A DNA stretch of 64,000 bases, from assembly GCA_949318235.1 (NCBI GenBank), contig OX439135.1, positions 25,576,050 through 25,640,049 of the forward strand. Reading direction: 5' to 3'. The notes under the pieces are model-generated. The model saw only the letters and a list, made by a program, of their open reading frames with translations, was not told where the DNA came from and ran no database searches. Positions 48,168 to 64,000 of this stretch are shown in pieces. Made by a program: the position numbers and the translations under genes. The number at the start of each line of letters is the position of its first letter. The first letter of the stretch is position 1. The DNA comes from Ecdyonurus torrentis. Its lineage: Eukaryota; Arthropoda; Insecta; Ephemeroptera; Heptageniidae.

Positions 48168-51104
48168 TTATAAATTATCAAGAAAGAATTTTTTCATATT
48201 AAATTTCGTTTCATTTTTATTTGCAAAACTTTTTAATTCTGATGGAATTTGATTCCATAATTTAGGAAGTAAAAATTTTTTTGTCCTTTCAGTGAATCTA
48301 TTTACAATTTTTGGTACAAATAAAGGATTGGTCACTGCTGTTCTGGTACTATAAATATGAGTTCTCGGTATACCATGAGAATTTTCAAAATAATTTTCAC
48401 AAATAAAAGAACATTTAAACATTTCTTCTATTGGCAATATCTTAAAGTACTTAAAATATTCAAGATCACTTTTTAGCTTATTTCCTTTTTTTAAAATTTT
48501 TAATATTCTTATTTGCATTTTTTTCAATTCCCATAATTTACCTGATTTAGTACAACCATAAGATAATAAACCGTATAATATATGTGGATGTACAAAAGAA
48601 AAATATAATTGTCTCATCGTCTGTTCATTCACATATGATCTTACTGTTTTTAATTTAAAAATTGCAGATCTCAATTTATTTAACAGTTGCATAATATGCA
48701 AATCCCAATCAAATGTTTGATCAATAATAGCTCCTAAGTAATTATAATTATTTACTTGTTCTACAAACTCACAATTACAATTTAAAGTAAAATTATGTAA
48801 ACACTTATTAGTATGAGCTCTTAATTGAATATTTTGCATAGTATATGTATACTTATTAAAAATGTGCATAACTTTTGTTTTTTTCCTATTAATTAATATT
48901 TTCCTATCATGCGACCATTCCAAAACTGAATCAAAATCATTTTGTAACATTTTATTTGCAACTTCAAAGTTACTATGAGCCGCTATCATAAGTAAATCAT
49001 CGGCAAACATTTTTGCTTTACAATATTTTAGTAAATTAAAAATTTTGTTAACATAAATTATAAAGAATTTAGCACTTAAGACCCCTCCTTGTATTATACC
49101 GCATTTTATTATTTTAATTTCACTTACAATATTTTTAATTTTGACAGCAACTTGTCTATTTTTTATAATATTCGCAATTAACATTAATGTTGGTCCTCGT
49201 ATTCCAATTTCTTCTAAATCTTTTAACAATAAGTCATGGTCTATAGTGTCAAATGCTTTGGAATAATCAACAAATAAACAAAGAACATGATGCCCTTTTT
49301 CTAATTCTTCATTTATAAAATTGGAAACATCATATAGACATTTTGCTGTACCCTTTTTTTTTTGATAGGCATATTGATTTTTATTTATAATATTGAATTC
49401 TTCTAAATAATCAGACAATAATAATTCAATATGTTTTTGTATAAATTTATCAACAAAAGCAGATACAGCAACTGGTCTAAAATTATTATATAGTTTATGA
49501 TCCCCACCTTTATAAATTGGCCTTATCAATGATAATTTTAGATTATCAGGATATACTGAGCTTTCAATACACATATTTGTTAATCTTATTAAATATTGAA
49601 TTAATGATTCGCCACCAAATAAAATATCCTGAACACCTATATTATCATGACCTGGTCCTTTTTTCTTACTTAATAAATTAATAATATAAACTGCTCGTTT
49701 CTCATTTAATTTTGGTAGATACATTGATTGTAAATTACTATTAAATTTAAGCGAATTTTCACTTAATATTAAATTACAATTAATCTTTACATCTTCAATT
49801 GAATTTACAAAATGATTTACAAAATTATTAGCAATATCTTTGATAGAACTTACATCAGACATATATTTAATAATAATATTATCAATATTAAGATTTTCTT
49901 TCCCTAATATTTGATTAATAAAACACCAAGATTTTCTTATATCACCAGCAATTTCAACAAATTTAGAATGATAATAATTATTTTTTTCTTTATTTATTAA
50001 AAAATTTATTTTGTTTCTTAATTTTTTATATCTAATTCTATATTCAGGCATATGTAATGAGTTTTTAAATTTTTGAAAATATTTGTCTCTATCTTTCATA
50101 AGAAATTTTATTTCATCAGTACACCACACATTATTTAATCTTCTATTCTTGCTATTTAATAATTTTTCACTTTCACATTTATCACTTATATTTCGAAAAA
50201 CTGTTACAATATGATTATATAATTCATTTGGACAATTAATATTATTACATATACTCCAATCATAATTACAAATCATATTTCTGAATTTTTTTAAATTTTT
50301 AATTTTTACTTTTTCATTACAATTATTATTAATTAAATTAGTACTCAATATACAACCAGTCATATAATGATCGGTGATTTTACTTTTAATTATAAAACTA
50401 TTATCAATTTCAAACAAATTATTTAATTTAACAAAAATATGATCAATACAAGTAGCTGAATAATTTCCTAGTATTGTACATTCCTCCCTTGTAACATCAT
50501 TAACAATTTTTAGATAACCATATTTTGCCATTTTATTTTCATATTTTTGTACAATATTATCATTTTGATCTAACAAATTTAAATTTATATCACCTAAAAT
50601 CACACAATTACTTTCATTATTTTTTAAAATACACTCTTTTAATTCTTTTATGAATAAAAGTTTGTTAGAACCTGGAGGTCTATAAATATTATACAGCATT
50701 AAATTATTATTCAACTTTAGACTTAAAACCTCCGCATTAATAAATTTTATATCAATAATTTTAGCATCAAATTTCTTATTTACAAACACTAAAACACCAC
50801 CACCTTTATTTTCTTCTCTACTTTTTACAAATTTATCAAAATTAATTAAATTATAAACCTTTATTTCATGATCAAAAATATAAATTTCAGTCAACACAAT
50901 AATATCAATATTCTCAACATTTTTATTAACATAAGCTAAAAAATTATTAAAATTTTTTCTTATAGAACGTATGTTTTGATGAACAATAATAACATTATTA
51001 TTTTTCTTTTTCTTATCAATAAAAATATCATTTAAATCATTTTTTACTTCACAATTTACATAATCAAAATTAAAATTTAGGGACTCTTCCATATAAAAAA
51101 ACAA
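48168..51104 (-). CDS. LINE ORF2: AP endonuclease and reverse transcriptase
   Basis: 978 codons. The N-terminal third is an apurinic-type endonuclease: HQNIRSI near residue 42, LTEIYIF, YNIYRPPG, ILGDINLNLL, ATCIDHIFV and ITDHYMTG. The reverse transcriptase has LIRPIYKGGDHK, FRPVAVSAF, NQYAYQKKKGTAK, LFVDYSKAFDTIDH and the catalytic MFADDLLM. The usual [13 protein letters not shown] block reads GIIQGGVLSAKFF, a divergent version. The C-terminal tail has HILYGLLSYG and LLPKLWNQIP. It makes the enzyme that nicks target DNA and copies the LINE RNA. The type is CR1/Jockey-like. Confidence 0.92.
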   Translation of the reverse strand: MFFYMEESLNFNFDYVNCEVKNDLNDIFIDKKKKNNNVIIVHQNIRSIRKNFNNFLAYVNKNVENIDIIVLTEIYIFDHEIKVYNLINFDKFVKSREENKGGGVLVFVNKKFDAKIIDIKFINAEVLSLKLNNNLMLYNIYRPPGSNKLLFIKELKECILKNNESNCVILGDINLNLLDQNDNIVQKYENKMAKYGYLKIVNDVTREECTILGNYSATCIDHIFVKLNNLFEIDNSFIIKSKITDHYMTGCILSTNLINNNCNEKVKIKNLKKFRNMICNYDWSICNNINCPNELYNHIVTVFRNISDKCESEKLLNSKNRRLNNVWCTDEIKFLMKDRDKYFQKFKNSLHMPEYRIRYKKLRNKINFLINKEKNNYYHSKFVEIAGDIRKSWCFINQILGKENLNIDNIIIKYMSDVSSIKDIANNFVNHFVNSIEDVKINCNLILSENSLKFNSNLQSMYLPKLNEKRAVYIINLLSKKKGPGHDNIGVQDILFGGESLIQYLIRLTNMCIESSVYPDNLKLSLIRPIYKGGDHKLYNNFRPVAVSAFVDKFIQKHIELLLSDYLEEFNIINKNQYAYQKKKGTAKCLYDVSNFINEELEKGHHVLCLFVDYSKAFDTIDHDLLLKDLEEIGIRGPTLMLIANIIKNRQVAVKIKNIVSEIKIIKCGIIQGGVLSAKFFIIYVNKIFNLLKYCKAKMFADDLLMIAAHSNFEVANKMLQNDFDSVLEWSHDRKILINRKKTKVMHIFNKYTYTMQNIQLRAHTNKCLHNFTLNCNCEFVEQVNNYNYLGAIIDQTFDWDLHIMQLLNKLRSAIFKLKTVRSYVNEQTMRQLYFSFVHPHILYGLLSYGCTKSGKLWELKKMQIRILKILKKGNKLKSDLEYFKYFKILPIEEMFKCSFICENYFENSHGIPRTHIYSTRTAVTNPLFVPKIVNRFTERTKKFLLPKLWNQIPSELKSFANKNETKFNMKKFFLDNL

Positions 51105-51129
51105 AATTAAACTAACATTTCAATTCACA

Positions 51130-52128
51130 TTAGAATGGAACTCCTGGCATACGTCGATCAAAATCATCATCACATTTTATTCTTATAGTACCTGTATCTT
51201 CAGTTTTCTTTGCCAATATTTTTCCATCCTTGACCCACACAAACTTCCAACCTCTAACTTTAGCAGCTGTGCGAGTTTTGTAGAATAATCTTTTCAATTC
51301 TGGAGTCAGATGTTCACAAACAAATAACTTGTCTTCCTTTGCATTACCTTGAACTTTGCCTATTGTAAGATTACGTGTTTTACTTCTGTCAAGCCACACT
51401 CTCCTCGCCTCAGTTGATTTGAACTTGACCACAACAATAGGTGGTATGCCTTGTTTACGTACATTCTTTGGGTTAGCATACACGCGATAACAGTCTTCAA
51501 CTGATTGTGCAGCAGAAGGAGCGCCAATAACTTTGGCCACACTCTCTATCACATCACGCGTGTTCTCTCCCGTAGTCACTGGCATTCCATGAATTTCAAT
51601 GTTCATAGACAATCTCTCTTGCTCAAGTTCTTGCACTCTAACATTTAGTTCAGATACTTCATTATCCTTCTTAATCACTTTTTCTTTTAGTTCATTAATT
51701 TCATTACTCATTTTTTTAAATAATTTATCTTGATTATCAAATCTCTCCAGTAAATCATCATATTTCTTTGACAAAAAATCGGTGCTTTCTTTTAAATCTT
51801 TGATTACAGAGGTATCTTGTTCAATCTTATCTACTTTATCAAGTCTTTTATCTACTTTATCAAGTCTTTTATTTATATCCTCAAGTAAATCAAACAATGA
51901 TTTCTCACCTTTCTTTTCCTCATCTTCACTTGCATCTGAAAGTATGTCTTTTTTTTCTTGTTTACACTTAAGACAGAGCCATTTAGGTTTCCTCCCTGGT
52001 TTATTTGGCTCTACTTTTGTCTCAAGTTTAATGCACCCATTATGTGCATAGCACAATTTGCAGCCATTACATAAAATCTTCTCTTCATTCACTTGAAATC
52101 CTTTTTTACATATCACACACGACGACAT
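51130..52128 (-). CDS. LINE ORF1: zinc-finger and coiled-coil RNA-binding protein
   Basis: 332 codons, 25 nt upstream of ORF2. The N-terminus has a PHD/RING-like zinc finger: CVIC, CNGC, HNGC and CLKC within the first 55 residues. Residues about 85-170 are a Lys/Glu/Leu-rich coiled coil with a repeated KRLDKVD. The C-terminal part (LSMNIEIHGMP, DVIESVAKVIGAP, VVVKFKSTEARRVWL) resembles the RRM-like region of L1-type ORF1 proteins. It probably binds the LINE RNA. Confidence 0.88.
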   Translation of the reverse strand: MSSCVICKKGFQVNEEKILCNGCKLCYAHNGCIKLETKVEPNKPGRKPKWLCLKCKQEKKDILSDASEDEEKKGEKSLFDLLEDINKRLDKVDKRLDKVDKIEQDTSVIKDLKESTDFLSKKYDDLLERFDNQDKLFKKMSNEINELKEKVIKKDNEVSELNVRVQELEQERLSMNIEIHGMPVTTGENTRDVIESVAKVIGAPSAAQSVEDCYRVYANPKNVRKQGIPPIVVVKFKSTEARRVWLDRSKTRNLTIGKVQGNAKEDKLFVCEHLTPELKRLFYKTRTAAKVRGWKFVWVKDGKILAKKTEDTGTIRIKCDDDFDRRMPGVPF

Positions 52129-52218
52129 TTTTATTTCACTTTTTCAGCACAATATACAGTAGTATACGACGGAGCAAACACCAAACACAACCTCTCTCTC
52201 CGAAGTCCACTACTCTCT

Positions 52219-52426
52219 GTTGAGTTCATTAAGTATTTTTTAATATTTTTGAAAGTCAGGAAATGACGTCAGAAGCATAAACTTTGTCCACGTGTTTAAG
52301 CAAGGTCCATATAATATATAACCTCTTATATATGGACCTCGGACCTCGGACCTTGGTGTATAAGCTGACGCAGGTGACGAGTTTTCTCAAAAGTTAATTA
52401 AAATTTTTTAATGAACTCAATAACTA
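52219..52426. repeat. Inverted repeat beside the LINE 5' end
   Basis: TTGAGTTCATTAAGTATTTTT at 52219 pairs with AAAATTTTTTAATGAACTCAA at 52404. Between them GGTCCATATAATATA and TATATATGGACC form a second hairpin, and TGACGTCA occurs at 52265. Possibly a MITE next to, or interrupted by, the LINE 5' end. Confidence 0.6.
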
Positions 52427-53200
52427 AAACTTCACGATTCAGGATATTATGTACTTTAAGAATATGAAATCAAATTGACCCCTGAAAATTTCATTAGTAT
52501 TTTTTATGAAATACTTGGACATTAAGATTCTAGTATGTATCAAGATATGTATTAAACTGGCAAAATTAATCCGGCTGAAACATTATCCGTTATCCGAATT
52601 AATCCTGGATCACAAATCGGATTGTTAGATCCAGATCATATTGATACGGATCAAAAGTCCAGATTAGCTAGGGAGTAATTTTGAACTTTAAAAAAGCTGA
52701 TTTAGTTTTTTAGCTGTTCCTCCGGAAATTGATTTTTTTCTGTTTTGATTCTGACTTATTAAAAAAATAATATAATAAAAAAAAAAAATTGAAAACTGAA
52801 AGTGATTTATTTCCCAATCTCCTACAATTCAGATAATGCAGTTCCAGATTCAGATCCGGATAAAATTGTGTCACAAATAACACGGATTGCTCGATCAATC
52901 AGCCATTGAAAAGTTAAAAATAAATTGTCATTCTCAATTACTTGTAATTAATAAAGATAATATATAGTGTCTGTGTATGCACATACTTTCTATTTTATGT
53001 TTATTTATATATTATATAACCATTATAAATTATGAAAATGTATGAACTAAAAACTGTAAAATAAAAATTACTTCTAACCCCTGTAGTTTTTGTAAGTATG
53101 CAACAAGTGCAACCCATGTGTCCAAAAATTTGCCTAACTTTTAGGATACAAAGAAAACAGTAAAACTATGTCTGGTGTATTTATTGTTGCATAAAGATAA
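52427..53200. other. Non-coding AT-rich sequence
   Basis: Contains GGATC-type palindromic words (52570-52660, atccggctgaaacattatcc) with no known family. No exon seen. Confidence 0.5.
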
Positions 53201-53203
53201 TTG

Positions 53204-53500
53204 TTCATTCATTCATTCATTCATTCATTCATTCATTCATTCATTCATTCATTCATTCATTCATTCATTCATTCATTCATTCATTCATTCATTCATTCAT
53301 TCATTCATTCATTCATTCATTCATTCATTCATTCATTCATTCATTCATTCATTCATTCATTCATTCATTCATTCATTCATTCATTCATTCATTCATTCAT
53401 TCATTCATTCATTCATTCATTCATTCATTCATTCATTCATTCATTCATTCATTCATTCATTCATTCATTCATTCATTCATTCATTCATTCATTCATTCAC
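53204..53500. repeat. (ATTC)n microsatellite
   Basis: About 74 perfect TTCA units upstream of gene 4. From 53501 to 54445 I see only AT-rich sequence. Confidence 0.97.
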
Positions 53501-54445
53501 TTCAATTGAGTAATTAATAATGCTATGCATATTTTACAATATATTTTCATACTGTAAAGAGTATTATGTATATAGTGTTACGTAATGTTCATATATTTAT
53601 ATATATATAAAAGTACATCAGTTGCAATCGCAATATTCATATAATGATATTATGTAGTTGTCGCGCACATACTCGGTTTATCTCTCGACTTTTGTATAAT
53701 ATACAAAAAGTATTAAACAGATCATTTAATAAATAGACAACTATAGCAAAACATTTTCAATTCCATGGTGAGATGAAGAAGATCTGTCTTAGAAAATTTT
53801 ATATTATTTTATAAATAATTATTTAAAGTATCAGCTCTGTGTTAACGTGGAGTAAACATTTCCACTAGCACAGAACAAAAATACTAATAAAACGCAAATC
53901 ATTGTTGTTTGCCAAATTGCCATAATTTTTATTTCGAGTGACACTATTTTTTATTATTCATTAAAAATTAGACAAATAAAAAAGGCATATTTTTAAAGTT
54001 TTTTTTTTTTTTTTTTCTTTTCTTTTCTTTTTTGCGATCTAAATTTTGTGTTTTATTTTATATTATTTTAATTATTATTATTTTACAAAAAGATACTTCG
54101 ATAATTTAGATAATTATAAGGTAAATTACTTGATAATTGTTTAATTAAAGAAATAATACAATTATTGTCAGTAAAAGTAAATCAGTAACTTTTGTGACAA
54201 CTTCAACATTTAACATAGAAAAACTTTCAGTTATGAAATAAAATTTTGCAGCAAGTGTTGATATAAAAAAAAAAAAATGACGGGTGATAATGCAAAATCA
54301 AAACCCAATTCTTTGAATGAACAAGGTAGAACTAACTTTATGTTTAATATTACTGGTGCATGACTGGTATTGAATATATCAGGAAACTGTGGTCGACCAT
54401 GAAACTACAATCACGCCACTTTATTGAACTTTGATTTACTTTACC

Positions 54446-64000
<9,555 letters not shown>

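Larger units (their letters stand above)
47847..52210 (-). mobile_element. Full-length, apparently intact LINE
   Basis: On the minus strand the order is a short 5' part (to about 52210), ORF1, ORF2 and a 3' part with the GGTTGG-type hairpin (tccaaccaaggcatagcc) ending in A-rich tails at 48033-48082 and 47847-47869. Both ORFs are open at full length, so recent activity is plausible. The truncated copy at 6719-7510 shares its 3' end. No clear target duplication was found. Confidence 0.88.

Noticed and set aside
53175..53513. Ser-Phe-Ile-His repeat frames (also 42774-43055)
   Set aside because: (ATTC)n microsatellite; all frames are open because a 4-bp unit without stops cycles the frame.
54284..54331. 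ATG frame MTGDNAKSKPNSLNEQ followed by gtagaa
   Set aside because: Not hydrophobic and with a weak donor; the ATG at 54446 gives a proper signal peptide and a donor matching gene 2.

Overview
This is nuclear DNA from an animal, most likely an invertebrate. Coding sequence is broken into short exons with GT-AG introns. The DNA is very AT-rich, about half of it is recognisable transposon or simple repeat, and the retroelements are of animal types (CR1/Jockey-like LINEs, a Penelope-like element, tRNA-derived SINEs). I cannot name the species.

The window holds a cluster of related secreted or surface genes on the + strand, built from C-type-lectin-like domains (CTLDs) joined by Thr/Ser/Asn-rich mucin-like linkers. 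Gene 1 (about 4232-6615, 5' part not found) has one A-type CTLD and a long Thr-rich tail. Gene 2 (11238-30637) has a signal-peptide exon, then two tandem A modules (A1 16657-21958, A2 25851-29548) and a short last exon. A decayed copy of a gene-1-type 3' end follows at 35670-35832. Gene 3 (40418-47760) has a candidate signal peptide, a Thr-rich exon and one B-type CTLD. Gene 4 (54446 to the right edge) has a signal peptide, an A-type CTLD, a Thr-rich linker and a B-type CTLD cut by the window end. Each module uses the same exon series (alpha, beta, gamma, delta, epsilon, zeta) with the same splice phases (0-0, 0-1, 1-0, 0-1, 1-0, 0-0), so whole modules can be duplicated without breaking frame.

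The introns carry many mobile elements. They include giant foldback elements sitting in (TA)n tracts (924-3732, 14095-16204), a foldback made of inverted 56-bp arrays (about 31066-33045), two hAT-type elements with exact 8-bp target duplications (7674-8911, 43983-44880) and a TTAA-targeting MITE family whose insertion supplies the stop codon of gene 1. Others are a Penelope-like remnant with hammerhead-like sequence, an intact-looking LINE (47847 to about 52210, minus strand), a 5'-truncated LINE, SINEs, a Tc1-like MITE, a CCATGG-rich inverted-repeat element and a 72-copy 23-bp minisatellite. Because the CTLD modules are paralogous, many insertions can be checked against an empty site elsewhere in the window.

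Together the genes look like a tandem lectin-mucin family that diversifies by module duplication and transposon insertion. Exon boundaries were read by eye from splice consensus, frame continuity and paralogue alignment; no transcript evidence was available.
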